From Bryobacterales bacterium KBS 96 (GTDB lineage Bacteria > Acidobacteriota > Terriglobia > Bryobacterales > Bryobacteraceae), in contig KB906767.1 of NCBI GenBank assembly GCA_000381625.1, forward strand, positions 4,889,357 to 4,953,356: a DNA stretch of 64,000 bases, in the 5' to 3' direction. Of the stretch, positions 8,641-18,546 are shown in pieces (position 1 is the stretch's first letter; each line of letters opens with the position of its first letter). Below the pieces are notes generated by a model. That model was not told the DNA's origin. It made no database searches and worked only from the letters and a program-made list of their open reading frames with translations. Position numbers and translations under genes: made by a program.

Positions 8641-9873
8641 TCATGAAGCAGATTCTTCGGCATCGCTGACCGAACTCTTTCCTTTCAGTTTTTCGGCCGA
8701 GACTTGCTGCTTGGATTCGATCCATTTCGTTGCGGCATCGCGCTCTTCGTCCGGCCGGCTCATGACGAACGCAGCTATGACTCGCTTTTGTTGGAGCCAC
8801 CACACGCTGAAGCTGCTGGTGGACAGGTCTCCTCGTTCTACGATTTGATCGGCGTTGGCTGGATCTCCCCAGAACTCGTAGGAAAGATCGAAGACATCGG
8901 AAAAGAAATACGGCACATGGCTAAACGCCTTGCGCTCCCCCGACAAGGCTCTGGCACAGTACTGGCCTTGGGAAACGGCGTTGTCCCAGTGCTCGACTCT
9001 CCGCCGTTTGTTGAATAGGGTGTCCTGGTAATTCGCCACGTCACCGGCCGCATGGATGCCCGGCACGCTGGTTTCAAGATATTCGTTCACAACGATGCCG
9101 TTGGCTATTTGCATTCCGCTGTTCGCGATTGGTTCGGTCACGGGACTAACGCCAATTCCCGCGACGACCATGTCACATCCCACCGTTCGGCCGTCCTCCA
9201 GCGCCACGGATTTGACGGCGCTATCGCCCTTCAACTCGGTAAGGTTAGTCTGTTTGACCAAGCGAACACCACGCGCTGAATAGTAATCCTCAAAAAACTT
9301 CGACATTGCGGGCGTGAAGACTTGTTTCCAGATGCGATCTTCACGTATCAGCATGGTCGTCTCGATTCCTTTTTGAGCGAGCACTGCTGATACTTCCATC
9401 GCAATAAATCCACCGCCGATCACAGCAGCGCGTTTTGCATCACCCGCTCGCGTTCGAATCTTCTTCGAATCTTCCATGGAGCGGAGGTAATAGACATCTC
9501 CGAGGTTGGCGCCGGGAATCGTGAGCGTCTTTACTTGCGCGCCGGTCGCCACGATCAATTTCTCGAAGCCGAGATCTTCTCCCGATTGGAGATGCACTGT
9601 TTTTTGCCGCGCGTCTACGCCGGCGACTTCGCAACTGAGCTTGACTTCGATTCCATGCTGGCCGTAAAACTCTTCCGCATTGATTCGTATGCTCTTTTCA
9701 TCATCTTTGCCGGCGAGGAAACTTTTCGATAACGGCGGCCGTTCGTATGGAATAGCGTTGTCTGCCGACAAAATCGTAAGCTCACCGCTCTTCATGCCGC
9801 GTTCGACAAGTTCCTTCGCGGCATAGCCGGCCACCATTCCACCACCCAAAATCATGTACTTCGATTGGTTCAC
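8641..9873 (-). CDS. FAD-dependent NAD(P)H:ferredoxin/rubredoxin-type reductase (pyridine nucleotide-disulphide oxidoreductase family)
   Basis: Cytoplasmic flavoprotein that passes electrons from NAD(P)H to a small iron-sulphur or similar acceptor. From GTG 9873 it has 410 residues. The FAD-binding GGGMVAG lies near residue 10, YERPPLSK near 50, LIVATGA near 105, the NAD(P)-binding GGGFIAME near 150, and the second FAD motif GIHAAGDVA near 275. A reductase C-terminal domain follows. This layout matches the BphA4/AIF-like class. The GTG is preceded 4 bp upstream by GGGAGGA; an in-frame ATG 5 codons further upstream would place that site inside the gene, so it was not chosen. Partner and pathway are unknown. 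The DoxX gene lies upstream on the same strand. Confidence 0.85.
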   Translation of the reverse strand: MNQSKYMILGGGMVAGYAAKELVERGMKSGELTILSADNAIPYERPPLSKSFLAGKDDEKSIRINAEEFYGQHGIEVKLSCEVAGVDARQKTVHLQSGEDLGFEKLIVATGAQVKTLTIPGANLGDVYYLRSMEDSKKIRTRAGDAKRAAVIGGGFIAMEVSAVLAQKGIETTMLIREDRIWKQVFTPAMSKFFEDYYSARGVRLVKQTNLTELKGDSAVKSVALEDGRTVGCDMVVAGIGVSPVTEPIANSGMQIANGIVVNEYLETSVPGIHAAGDVANYQDTLFNKRRRVEHWDNAVSQGQYCARALSGERKAFSHVPYFFSDVFDLSYEFWGDPANADQIVERGDLSTSSFSVWWLQQKRVIAAFVMSRPDEERDAATKWIESKQQVSAEKLKGKSSVSDAEESAS

Positions 9874-9959
9874 GTTTCCTCCCTGCATCGCTCAATGGGA
9901 ACACTGAGCCTACCCTTCAGTGTAGTTTCCCGAATTCTTAGGCAGCGTGGTTCACTCCT

Positions 9960-10436
9960 TTAAAGGAGATCATCACCGGCGCCGCCATCGGCCCTTCGCC
10001 GCGACGGTGGCCGCGCAAACCTGGCATCGATGGACCATGGCCCGGCGCCGGCAATCACCAGAAATAAAAGTCCCAGCAGCATGGAAACGTCGGTTCGAGC
10101 TTCGTGGGCAGTAGCCCAAAAGCCCTTGTTCAGAAGCATGGGGAACTTCGTAGTGGCAATGGCAACGGAGATATCAATCAACAATGGGATCGCCGCGATG
10201 CGGGTGAGAAAGCCCGCGACAACGCAGATGCCGAACACAATCTCGATCGCTCCGACGAACGGCGCCGTAATGGCGGGCGCCGGAATGCCGATCTTCGCGA
10301 ATCGCCCGATTCCCAACAATTCTGGAAATAAGAATTTTTGAATCCCTTCGGCCAAAAAGATCGAGCCGACCAGGATACGAATTAGGATCGTCGACTTCGG
10401 AGCCGTTGAAGCCGTTACTGTCCACATGCGCCTCAT
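9960..10436 (-). CDS. DoxX family integral membrane protein
   Basis: 158 residues with four predicted membrane helices, typical of the DoxX family. Characteristic blocks are LIRILVGSIFLAEGIQKF, a membrane-entry GxxRFxKIGIPAP and the FVGAIEIVFGICVVAGF helix. The start at ATG 10436 follows GAGAGGAGCTA, a strong ribosome site; an upstream ATG at 10472 lacks one. The C-terminal tail after the last helix is basic and charged. DoxX proteins are linked to redox or quinone processes, but the role here is unknown. It may be transcribed with the flavin reductase 86 bp downstream. Confidence 0.85.
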   Translation of the reverse strand: MRRMWTVTASTAPKSTILIRILVGSIFLAEGIQKFLFPELLGIGRFAKIGIPAPAITAPFVGAIEIVFGICVVAGFLTRIAAIPLLIDISVAIATTKFPMLLNKGFWATAHEARTDVSMLLGLLFLVIAGAGPWSIDARFARPPSRRRADGGAGDDLL

Positions 10437-10528
10437 TAGCTCCTCTCTCGATCGTGCCACACTTCGCCTCATAGATTGAGTTCGAAATGCGGAGCATCAA
10501 CGATCGGTAAAGCCCGCTATCCTTCCAC

Positions 10529-13108
10529 TCAGAAGGAAAATCCCAAGTTTACTTGATAGCTTCGTGGCTCTACAAAATGAGTGCCGCTAAAGGTGGAGAG
10601 GAAGTTGTAAAGCGCTACTTTATTCGTCAGATTGACAACCGTAAATCGCAGCGTAGTTCGATATGTCTCCGCGTGGAAGAGATTGTCGGTTCCGAGCGCT
10701 ACGTCAAATAAGTGGCGAGGAGCTATCCGCGGCGGATTCGTATCGTCATTTTCCGTACCTTCCTGAGGTATGCGAAGGAGCGTCGCGCCGTAATTCGACG
10801 CTGTGCATGACGAGCTATCGAGGGCTTGGTATACCGTCGCTCGCTGCGATCCGCAAAAGAACCCGATGGCCGATTGTTGTGCCGCCGTCAAGCTCAACGC
10901 ATCCTGAAGGTCCGTAACCGAACCGGCGACAAGCCCGCTGTCGTAGCGCCAGATGAATGATCCCCACCAACCGTCTTTTCCATGTTGGTATCGGAGAGTT
11001 GTGGTTTGCTGGAAGGCCTGATCGTGATCGATCCGAAACACCTGATCGCTGGTCGGAGAATTGAATAAAATTCCGCCCGTCTCCGGCGGGAAGTAACGCG
11101 CTCGTGTATGCCCCATAGTAGTCACGGCCTGAAAGCCGTGAATGTTAATAGTCGAGATTCGCGCGCCCACGCCATCCAATCGCGACTGCTTCCATGAGAT
11201 CGGAAACGTGATCGGTGTGTTGAAGATGACATCGAAATCGTAGGCGTTTTTTGTGAATTTCCAGAAGTAGTCGGCATCGACCTGGACGTATTTGCCGATC
11301 GCCTGTTGAAAGCCGGCATTGTACTGATTTCGATGGCCGGGGCGAAGCGCGGTCTCTCCGAAGGCGCCGAAAACGTTTGTCGCCAACCCTCCGACGCCCG
11401 TTGCGCTCGATAACACCAGATTTTCGTTGTACGGCGTTTCCATCGTTCGCGCGAACCCAAATCGAAGAACCGTCTGGGTCTGTTTGACCAGATAAGAAAC
11501 GCTCGCACGCGGTTCGAGGAGCTTATCCGTGGAAATTCCGTCGTAATGGTCGAATCGCGCGCCGAGATTCAGAGTCAGATTCCTGATGGTCATTTGGTCT
11601 TGGGCGTAAAACGCTTCCTGCACAATGTTGGACGAGCCATAAAAATTGAACGGGCTTCCACCCCTCGTGAGATCGTAGGGCACTAATCCGGGCAGCAGGT
11701 TGGGATTTGCCGCGAACCCCAGCCCATCGCAAGCGTTCGGATTCGTCACGCCGGGTAGGGCAACGCCGTTTCCATCGGTATTGAGACACACCGGGTTAAA
11801 GTTGGGATCTGTGATGCCGAGCGCGAAGTTCTCTTTCAGCCGGGTGTCCATCAACTCCGTCCCGATTTTGATGTTGTGGATTCCTTTGCTGTAGGCAAAA
11901 TCGATCCGGGCTCCAGCGTTCGTCAGGTGGCGATTCTGCGCCAGTGTCGCCGTCGTGTCGTCAAAGGGGTCGCGGCTCGGATAGTAATCAATGCGATCTT
12001 GACGGAAGAACGGATTCACGGTCAGCAGACTGGTCGAGCCGAACGTATGCTGATAGCCGGGTGCAATACTGAGCGTTGTGGCGCGCTGCCGTTGATCCTG
12101 GCTCAGTTGATCGTAGGTGTTCGGAATCTGGAACCAATTGCGGGCGCCAAAGAGATTCAAATGAAATACATCGCGGCCATTCGGATTCCAGTCGAGGCGA
12201 TCGAAAATGGTTGCGTTGTTCCCTTTATCGTGAAACGGAGTAAATTCGGGCGAATCCAGAAAACGTCCCGTTTTCAGTGCGTCCACCACCAGAAAATTTC
12301 CAAACTGGGCGTTTCCGAGTCCTAATGTCGCCTCCTCACCGAACGTCCCAAAGGAACCGTAGTACGTGTTCAGGCTACCGGTTGGCTTATGACCCAGGCC
12401 CGACCGCGTGACCGCGCTGACAATCAGGCTCGTTTTATCGCCGTACTCCGCGTTGGGCGTTCCCGTGATCAACTCTAACGACTGAAACGCGTTCGCCGGC
12501 AGTTGGGTGGAAAACGCTTTGCTCTGCTGATCGTTGATCGGTTGTCCGTCCACGACATAGCTTGTCTGCGCATGGTCTCCAAGAGGATGGAAAAATCCGT
12601 TTGAATCTGCGGCAACGCCGCCGGTAGAGAATGTGATCACATCGCTCAATCCTGTCGCGGGTGTTGTGCTTGGCAGCTTTAGAATTTGACTTTGGTCGAC
12701 GTCATTATGCGCGTAGGGAGTCTGTTCAAGAATATCCGCTCCGGATGCCTCCACCGTCACACGGGAAGAACTTCCCGCAACCGAAAGCGCCGCTCGAACG
12801 GGAATCGGCACCGCCGTGCGAACCGTCACGTCCTGCTCAAACGCAGAAAAACCCGAAGCGTTTACTTCCAGGTGGTATTGGTTCGGCGGCACATTCGTGA
12901 ACGCACACTTGCCCGCGCTATCGGTTCGTTCCGTTCGCGTATAGCCCGACAACGGATTTCGTAGAGTGGCCGCGGCGTTAGGCACTACGGCTCCCGTTTG
13001 ATCAACTGCAATCACTTCGATTGTGCCGGCATTCCCCAACGATTGCGCGTAAGCGGCGGCGGCAAAAGACAGCAAAATAATCGGCAATGAGAAGATATAT
13101 TTCTTCAT
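10529..13108 (-). CDS. Oar-like TonB-dependent outer membrane receptor with N-terminal carboxypeptidase-regulatory domain
   Basis: 859-residue outer membrane beta-barrel transporter. It has a signal peptide (MKKYIF to AYAQ) and a carboxypeptidase-regulatory-like Ig-type domain (about 25-110, with DQTGAVVPNAAATLRN and LEVNASGFSAFEQ). A plug domain follows (about 130-240, YVVDGQPINDQQS), then a long barrel ending in aromatic YQVNLGFSF, the usual outer membrane insertion signal. This type is strongly expanded in Acidobacteriota, usually for import of plant or microbial polymer fragments; the ligand here is unknown. ATG 13108 was preferred to GTG 13117 because it gives a normal lipophilic signal start. 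A LytT/LytS-like pair lies upstream on the same strand and may regulate it. A small GCCGGC dyad lies in the leader (13138-13153). Confidence 0.9.
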   Translation of the reverse strand: MKKYIFSLPIILLSFAAAAYAQSLGNAGTIEVIAVDQTGAVVPNAAATLRNPLSGYTRTERTDSAGKCAFTNVPPNQYHLEVNASGFSAFEQDVTVRTAVPIPVRAALSVAGSSSRVTVEASGADILEQTPYAHNDVDQSQILKLPSTTPATGLSDVITFSTGGVAADSNGFFHPLGDHAQTSYVVDGQPINDQQSKAFSTQLPANAFQSLELITGTPNAEYGDKTSLIVSAVTRSGLGHKPTGSLNTYYGSFGTFGEEATLGLGNAQFGNFLVVDALKTGRFLDSPEFTPFHDKGNNATIFDRLDWNPNGRDVFHLNLFGARNWFQIPNTYDQLSQDQRQRATTLSIAPGYQHTFGSTSLLTVNPFFRQDRIDYYPSRDPFDDTTATLAQNRHLTNAGARIDFAYSKGIHNIKIGTELMDTRLKENFALGITDPNFNPVCLNTDGNGVALPGVTNPNACDGLGFAANPNLLPGLVPYDLTRGGSPFNFYGSSNIVQEAFYAQDQMTIRNLTLNLGARFDHYDGISTDKLLEPRASVSYLVKQTQTVLRFGFARTMETPYNENLVLSSATGVGGLATNVFGAFGETALRPGHRNQYNAGFQQAIGKYVQVDADYFWKFTKNAYDFDVIFNTPITFPISWKQSRLDGVGARISTINIHGFQAVTTMGHTRARYFPPETGGILFNSPTSDQVFRIDHDQAFQQTTTLRYQHGKDGWWGSFIWRYDSGLVAGSVTDLQDALSLTAAQQSAIGFFCGSQRATVYQALDSSSCTASNYGATLLRIPQEGTENDDTNPPRIAPRHLFDVALGTDNLFHAETYRTTLRFTVVNLTNKVALYNFLSTFSGTHFVEPRSYQVNLGFSF

Positions 13109-13291
13109 AAAATCCACAAAAGGCCATGCACTGCACTGCCGGCCTGTGCCGGCGGCGTTCCAGATTGTTCAGTACGTTCTTCCATCGAATCGCGAAATTG
13201 AAGAGAGCGCGATGAATTAGCGATCGGCGTTCTGGTTCTGGAAATGAGCGGGCGGTTTAAGGCGATCAGCGGACTAGGGGCGGGTTTGAAA

Positions 13292-14050
13292 TTACCAGGT
13301 CAATACGTCGCGCACGTGCTTTGCCTGCCGTTTGCTCACGATGAATTCCTGGGCGTTATTCAGCGTCAGGAGCCAGCGCTGGCTGCTGAGTATGCTTAAT
13401 TTTCGTATCTGGTTCACGTTCACGATTGCGTTCCGATGAATACGGCGGAAGCTGGTATTGCGGAGCTTTTCCTGTATTGTCTTCAGGTTCTGTGTGGCCA
13501 GATAGCGATGCTTCATTGTGACAATCCAGACGAGCTCGCCGTCGGCTTGAAACGCCAAAACTTCATCAATGTTGAGCAGGAAATACTCTTCGCCTTGCTT
13601 GCCGACGACCTTTCGGACGCGGGAGCCGCCCTGCGGCGCGGGGATAAGCTCCTGAAGCTGAGCCACTGTCTCAGCAACTTGCCCAGGGCTTCGAATCAGC
13701 CGCTCGACTCGGGCAACGGTCTGCTCCAGCCGGGTCTGGCTGACCGGCTTCAGAAGATAGTCGATGGCTCCGGCTTCAAACGCTTGAATGGCATGCTGGT
13801 CGTACGCCGTTACGATGACGACAGCAGGAAGATGGCCGCCGCGAAGGTGGGCCAGCATCTCGAAGCCGCCCATCGCGGGCATCTGCAAGTCTAAAAACAC
13901 CAGGTCCGGTTGTAACGAAGAGATCAACTGCAATGCTGTGTTTCCGTTATCGGATTCACCTATAACCTCGATTGCCGCGAATTCGGCTAGTCCTTCCCGC
14001 AGCACCTGACGGGCGATCGGTTCATCCTCGACGATAAGTGTGCGTAGCAC
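13292..14050 (-). CDS. LytTR-family response regulator
   Basis: 252-residue DNA-binding response regulator of the LytT/AlgR type. The receiver domain (1-120) has acidic residues near position 9, phosphoacceptor Asp54 in FLDLQMP and Lys in DYLLKPVS near 104. The LytTR DNA-binding domain (about 148-250) shows FLLNIDEVLAFQAD, YLATQNLKTIQEKL and FRRIHRNAIVNVNQI. Its 5' end overlaps the 3' end of the sensor kinase gene by 29 bp, so the two are an operon and cognate partners. The TonB receptor gene 184 bp downstream is a plausible target (inference). Confidence 0.92.
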   Translation of the reverse strand: MLRTLIVEDEPIARQVLREGLAEFAAIEVIGESDNGNTALQLISSLQPDLVFLDLQMPAMGGFEMLAHLRGGHLPAVVIVTAYDQHAIQAFEAGAIDYLLKPVSQTRLEQTVARVERLIRSPGQVAETVAQLQELIPAPQGGSRVRKVVGKQGEEYFLLNIDEVLAFQADGELVWIVTMKHRYLATQNLKTIQEKLRNTSFRRIHRNAIVNVNQIRKLSILSSQRWLLTLNNAQEFIVSKRQAKHVRDVLTW

Positions 14051-16028
14051 GGAAGAGTGGAGTCCCTAGTCTCTCTTGATTTTCTCTTTGAGACTCGTGG
14101 ATTGGCGTGACCGGCCGCCATCCGGTCACGAATGAACTAAATTCCGCGACGGGCGGGTGCTTTGGGGTGTGATCGTCAATAACGTTCTGGGGCGGTATCA
14201 GAAAGCTCACGACAGTTCCGGTGGAGTCGGTCTTAACGTTCAAGGCTGCCGCGTCTCCATAGCAGAGCCGAAGCCTCTGTCTCACGTTGTCTAATCCGAC
14301 GCCTGCGCCGTCCGCGCCGCCGGCGGGTTTCGCCTGAAACCCAGGACCGCTGTCCTGGACTTTAATCCACAGGCCCGCCTCTGTTTCCTCGACTGTCAGG
14401 CTGACCAGCCCTTTCCCTTGTTGTGCCGCGACGCCATGCTTCACGGCATTCTCGAGAAGCGGCTGCACGGAGAGGACAGGAATGAGAACGGCTTGCGCCG
14501 TTTTCGGGACGGACACGCGTGTCTCGAGGCGGTCTCCCAGCCGTAGTTTCTCGATCTCCAGATAGGCACGCGCGATTCTCAATTCCTCTTCCAGCGCAAT
14601 AAATGTCCGGTCCGCGCGCAGAAAATAGCGAAATATTTCGGCAAGGTTCAGAACGAACTGGCGCGCCTCCTTCGACTGGCGATCGATGGTTCCGTAAAGC
14701 GTGTTTAAAGCGTTGAACAGAAAATGCGGGTTGATTTGCGATTGGAGAGCGCGCAATTCGGCCTGGCTTACCAATAGCTGTAGCGCATCGCTCCGGAACC
14801 GCTCGATCTGCCCCATTGCGGCGCCAGCGATTTGCCGCAGGGCATCGAGATCTTCGCTGAGATAACGCCGGCCGCCGCGCCGCGCTCCCAGCAGCACTTG
14901 GCAAGCGTCTCCTCGGGAAAAGCGCAGCGGGACGATAGCCTCCACCCAGTCCAGATCCTCGGAGATTTTTCCCGTTAATGGATTACTGCTTACGATTGGC
15001 CGGTCCAGATTCGACATAACGCCCGATCTGACGGCAAATTGGGCGGCGCCGACGCACTTCGCAATTGCCGCCGCGCATTCTTCGAGCAACTGTTCTTCGG
15101 ATGCCGCTCTCATCCCAACGGTTGTCAGGTCGCTGATACAGTCGGCGAAGCCTCTGTGTCGAAACAGCCGTCCTGTCACCCACCGTTGGAGCCACGTTCG
15201 GGCGACCGCAAACGAGATTAGGAATAAGCAAACGGCGACGAAACCAATGCCAAGCCAGAATCTATCTTTGCTGAGAATTCCCCGAATATCGAGATGTCGA
15301 TATATGAAGAAGGCCCCGATCGAGTAAACGGCGGCTAAGCCGAAATTCAGCAAAAAGCGGGAGAAGACATCCAAAAGCAAAAAGCGGTAGTCCTGCAGCA
15401 GGACAACCAACGTCAGCGGAATGCCGGCGTGGTGCCAGGCAATCTCGGCCGTCCAGGCGGAGGTCGCGTGCCCGTAACCAAAATGAAGGCAAGAAATACT
15501 GAACAGCAGCAAACAAGTCAAAGAAATAAGTTCCGGATCATAGAGGAACTTCCGGCCTTTCGATCGGAAGTTGACAACCAAAAGCGTTCCGATCAGCAAA
15601 CCGTATCCGGCTGCGATAACCAGCAGACCAAACTGATGCAGCCTTGCGGGCGCGAAAGCAACCTCACCGACATGAAACAGCACGGCAACGCCGCTCAGCC
15701 CGTACCCCCCGGCTATCCAAATGAGCTGCCGCCGCTTCAGGACGATATGCAGTAACACCGCGGGCAGCAGACTCAGAATGGAGAAGCTAAATGTGACGAG
15801 CGCCTCGAGCGCCAGCGATTCCTGGCCCGAGGCGGCCAGAACGAGAAGCGATCCCAGGTTCCAGAAAAAAGCGAGGAGAGCGGCCGTGAGCGATAAGCGC
15901 GTTTCCCGGAGCCCGTTATGGCGCCAATCCTTGATGAGCAATACCGCCATCGCGCCGAACACCAGCATACCGACCGAATTACCGACGGTATTAATGAGGA
16001 GAGGATCGCGATAGTCGATGGCCAGCAT
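14022..16028 (-). CDS. LytS-type membrane sensor histidine kinase
   Basis: 668 residues from ATG 16028. The N-terminal half (about 15-290) has eight or so hydrophobic helices forming a membrane sensor. A GAF-like region (about 310-420) follows, then the His_kinase domain typical of LytS, with phosphoacceptor His435 in QINPHFLFNALN. The HATPase_c domain has NAVKHGV and GVGLDNVRQRL. The C-terminal extension of about 50 residues after the ATPase is unusual and is what overlaps the regulator gene. The start is uncertain: no strong ribosome site is seen, and a TTG at 16115 would overlap the divergent kinase gene. Signals to the LytTR regulator immediately downstream. Confidence 0.88.
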   Translation of the reverse strand: MLAIDYRDPLLINTVGNSVGMLVFGAMAVLLIKDWRHNGLRETRLSLTAALLAFFWNLGSLLVLAASGQESLALEALVTFSFSILSLLPAVLLHIVLKRRQLIWIAGGYGLSGVAVLFHVGEVAFAPARLHQFGLLVIAAGYGLLIGTLLVVNFRSKGRKFLYDPELISLTCLLLFSISCLHFGYGHATSAWTAEIAWHHAGIPLTLVVLLQDYRFLLLDVFSRFLLNFGLAAVYSIGAFFIYRHLDIRGILSKDRFWLGIGFVAVCLFLISFAVARTWLQRWVTGRLFRHRGFADCISDLTTVGMRAASEEQLLEECAAAIAKCVGAAQFAVRSGVMSNLDRPIVSSNPLTGKISEDLDWVEAIVPLRFSRGDACQVLLGARRGGRRYLSEDLDALRQIAGAAMGQIERFRSDALQLLVSQAELRALQSQINPHFLFNALNTLYGTIDRQSKEARQFVLNLAEIFRYFLRADRTFIALEEELRIARAYLEIEKLRLGDRLETRVSVPKTAQAVLIPVLSVQPLLENAVKHGVAAQQGKGLVSLTVEETEAGLWIKVQDSGPGFQAKPAGGADGAGVGLDNVRQRLRLCYGDAAALNVKTDSTGTVVSFLIPPQNVIDDHTPKHPPVAEFSSFVTGWRPVTPIHESQRENQERLGTPLFRATHTYRRG

Positions 16029-16118
16029 GGCGCCCGTTGATGCTTTCACCTTACCAGCGCTAAGGGTCCTGCGGTGGCGGCCTGAGGGCTGGTGACATCG
16101 ACTCGCTACAATCAAGCG

Positions 16119-17036
16119 ATGTCATTAGTGGTGGTTGGCTCCGTTGCCTACGATGCGATTGAAACGCCGTATGGCAAGCGCGAGCATACGCTTGGCGGAG
16201 CGTGTACTTATATTGCGCTCAGCGCCAGTTATTTTACCGATGTCAGCATTGTGGCCGTGGTTGGCGACGACTTCGCGCAAGAGGATCGCGATTTGCTGGC
16301 GAAGCGAAAAATCGATCTGCGCGGACTGGAGCAAGTTCCGGGCAAAACGTTCTTTTGGTCTGGCGTTTACTCCGCGGACATGAACGACCGCACGACGCTA
16401 CAGACCGATTTGAACGTGTTCGCGGACTTCAAGCCGAAGCTGCCCGACGGATACGATGAACGTCCTTATCTGCTGCTGGGCAATATACAGCCGGAGTTGC
16501 AGAGAAACGTTTATCAACAGATGAAGCACCTACGTTTCGCTGGCGGCGACACGATGAACTTCTGGATTCAGAGCTACCGCGAACAATTGCTTGAGGCGAT
16601 CCGCAATTGGGACTTCCTGCTGATTAATGACAGCGAAGCGAGAATGCTTGCCGGGGAATATAACCTTCGGAGAGCAGCGCAGAAGATTTTGGACATGGGC
16701 CCAAACACGCTGGTGATCAAACGCGGCGAACATGGGGCCATGCTGTTCCGGCGCGATACGCTGTTCATGGCGCCAGGCTATCTGCTGGAGGAAGTGTTCG
16801 ACCCCACGGGCGCGGGCGATTGCTTCGCCGGTGGGTTCGTCGGTTATCTGGCGCAATGCGGTTTCGATTTGCGGAACGGCCATATCGACGCCCGCGATTT
16901 GCATCGCGCCGTGATTTATGGCTCTGTGATGGGTAGCTTCTGCTGTGAGCAATTCAGTGTCGACAGGTTCCGTGACCTTACGCGTCAAGAGATTGATCAA
17001 CGGTTCGAAGAATTCCGGCGCTTCACGTCGTTCTGA
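16119..17036 (+). CDS. PfkB-family sugar kinase
   Basis: 305-residue cytoplasmic ribokinase-like kinase. The N-terminal sugar-binding region has VVGSVAYDAIETP and GGACTYIAL. The C-terminal signature DPTGAGDCFAGG gives the catalytic base Asp234 and the anion hole. ATG 16119 was chosen because the family's first beta strand (LVVVGSVAYD) starts there; an earlier ATG at 16092 adds residues foreign to the family and overlaps the divergent kinase. The substrate cannot be assigned: ribokinase, fructokinase and adenosine-kinase relatives share these motifs. It opens a compact operon with a membrane glycosyltransferase-like gene, a DapF homologue and a UDP-sugar dehydrogenase, suggesting a role in glycoconjugate building (inference). 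Confidence 0.88.
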   Translation: MSLVVVGSVAYDAIETPYGKREHTLGGACTYIALSASYFTDVSIVAVVGDDFAQEDRDLLAKRKIDLRGLEQVPGKTFFWSGVYSADMNDRTTLQTDLNVFADFKPKLPDGYDERPYLLLGNIQPELQRNVYQQMKHLRFAGGDTMNFWIQSYREQLLEAIRNWDFLLINDSEARMLAGEYNLRRAAQKILDMGPNTLVIKRGEHGAMLFRRDTLFMAPGYLLEEVFDPTGAGDCFAGGFVGYLAQCGFDLRNGHIDARDLHRAVIYGSVMGSFCCEQFSVDRFRDLTRQEIDQRFEEFRRFTSF

Positions 17037-18546
17037 GATTCGCTATTCGTGGCGGGAAATAGCCATTGTCGCCGGGCTGGCGGCCGTCCTGATTGCGATT
17101 GCCGCTGCCTGGTTTTTCCGGCAGGGATTCCTTCTGTACTACGGCGATGCGCAAGCTCACCTCGATATCGCCCGCCGCATCGTCGATTCCAGAACTCCGG
17201 GGTACGAGCAGATTGGCGGCGTCTGGCTGCCTCTTCTGCATGCGATCTGCCTCCCATTTGCGACAAATGACGTGTTGTGGAGCACGGGTCTCGCGGGAAC
17301 CATTCCGGTCGCGATCTGCTTTGTGCTGGCCGTGACCTTCTTTTATCTCGCGGCGCGCGAAGCTTATGACGGACTGCTGCCGGCCGGGATTGTTGCCGCC
17401 TGTCTGGCGTTGAATCCGAACCTTCTCTATCTCGGATCTATTCCGATGACGGAGGTTCTATTTCTAGCCGCTTTCGGCGTGATGCTGTTCTCGCTTTTGC
17501 GCTTTCGCCGGACTCAGGGCCAGTGGCTTGTCGTTCTGTGCGCCTGCGCTTCCATTGCGGCGAGCCTGACACGCTATGACGGCTGGTTTCTGATTCCGTT
17601 CTTCACACTGAGCTTTTTCATGTGCGCTCGCCAGCGGCGCTTTCAAGCGGCGGTTCTGTTCGGCGTGCTCGCAACTTTGGCTCCCTTGTACTGGTTCGGG
17701 CACAATCTGTGGGCGACCGGCGACGCGCTCGATTTTTACAGAGGTCCCTACTCCGCAAAGGCGATCAATGGAAACGCGCTGTATCCGGGTTTCCACAACT
17801 GGAGCCTGGCCGCCCAGTACTACACGACCGCGGGACGGTTGTGCGCCGGACTGCCGTTGTTGCTCTGCGGAGTCGCAGGAGCTGTTTGCGCAATATGGAC
17901 CCGGCGATTCTGGCCGCTGCTGCTTTTGCTGCTGACACCCTGCTTTTACATCTGGAGCATTGAATCTTCGGGCACCCCCATCCACGTCCCCACACTGAAG
18001 CCGTTCAGCTACTACAACACACGCTATGGCATCGCGATGCTGCCGCTTGCCGCTTTCGCTGTCGGTGCGATTGTTCTTGCCGTGCCTAACCGTTGGCGCA
18101 AGTGGAGCATGGTCCTGCCGGTCATAGCCGTCCTGCCCTGGCTGATTCATCCATCACACGAGCACTGGATCTGCTGGAAGGAATCGGAGGTGAATTCGAA
18201 TTCGCGGCGTGACTGGACCGCGGAAGCGGCGCAGTTCTTCAAGGCCCATTATCGCGATGGCGATGGTATTTTGATGTCGTTCGGCGATACGGCCGGTATC
18301 TTTGCCAGGGCGCGCATTCCACTCTCGGAAACTCTGCATGAAGGCAACGGTCCCGCATGGTTGCTCGCCACGACGCGGACGGATTTGTTTCACCCGTGCA
18401 AATGGGCGGTGGACGTAATGACGAAAAACGATCGCATTTCCCGATCGATTGACAAGGCAAACTGGAAGAAGACCGTTTACCGGATGGTGCTCGAAATTCA
18501 CACTAAAGATGATCCTGTTGTTCGCATCTACAGGAGAGCCGATTGA
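16945..18546 (+). CDS. Multi-pass membrane protein, ArnT/GT39-like glycosyltransferase candidate
   Basis: About 533 residues with roughly 11 membrane helices and a soluble C-terminal part, the architecture of GT-C polyprenyl-phosphate-sugar transferases. After the first helix, the loop YYGDAQAHLDIARRIVDS places a GDAQAH acidic motif where GT-C enzymes keep catalytic acidic residues. The periplasmic C-terminal domain ends in VVRIYRRAD. The annotated GTG start overlaps the PfkB gene by 92 bp; an in-frame GTG at 16972 and a TTG at 16993 are alternatives and also overlap. Its end overlaps the DapF-like gene by 4 bp (TTGA). The likely function is transfer of a sugar from a lipid carrier at the outer face of the inner membrane; donor and acceptor are unknown. 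Confidence 0.7.
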   Translation: MSNSVSTGSVTLRVKRLINGSKNSGASRRSEIRYSWREIAIVAGLAAVLIAIAAAWFFRQGFLLYYGDAQAHLDIARRIVDSRTPGYEQIGGVWLPLLHAICLPFATNDVLWSTGLAGTIPVAICFVLAVTFFYLAAREAYDGLLPAGIVAACLALNPNLLYLGSIPMTEVLFLAAFGVMLFSLLRFRRTQGQWLVVLCACASIAASLTRYDGWFLIPFFTLSFFMCARQRRFQAAVLFGVLATLAPLYWFGHNLWATGDALDFYRGPYSAKAINGNALYPGFHNWSLAAQYYTTAGRLCAGLPLLLCGVAGAVCAIWTRRFWPLLLLLLTPCFYIWSIESSGTPIHVPTLKPFSYYNTRYGIAMLPLAAFAVGAIVLAVPNRWRKWSMVLPVIAVLPWLIHPSHEHWICWKESEVNSNSRRDWTAEAAQFFKAHYRDGDGILMSFGDTAGIFARARIPLSETLHEGNGPAWLLATTRTDLFHPCKWAVDVMTKNDRISRSIDKANWKKTVYRMVLEIHTKDDPVVRIYRRAD

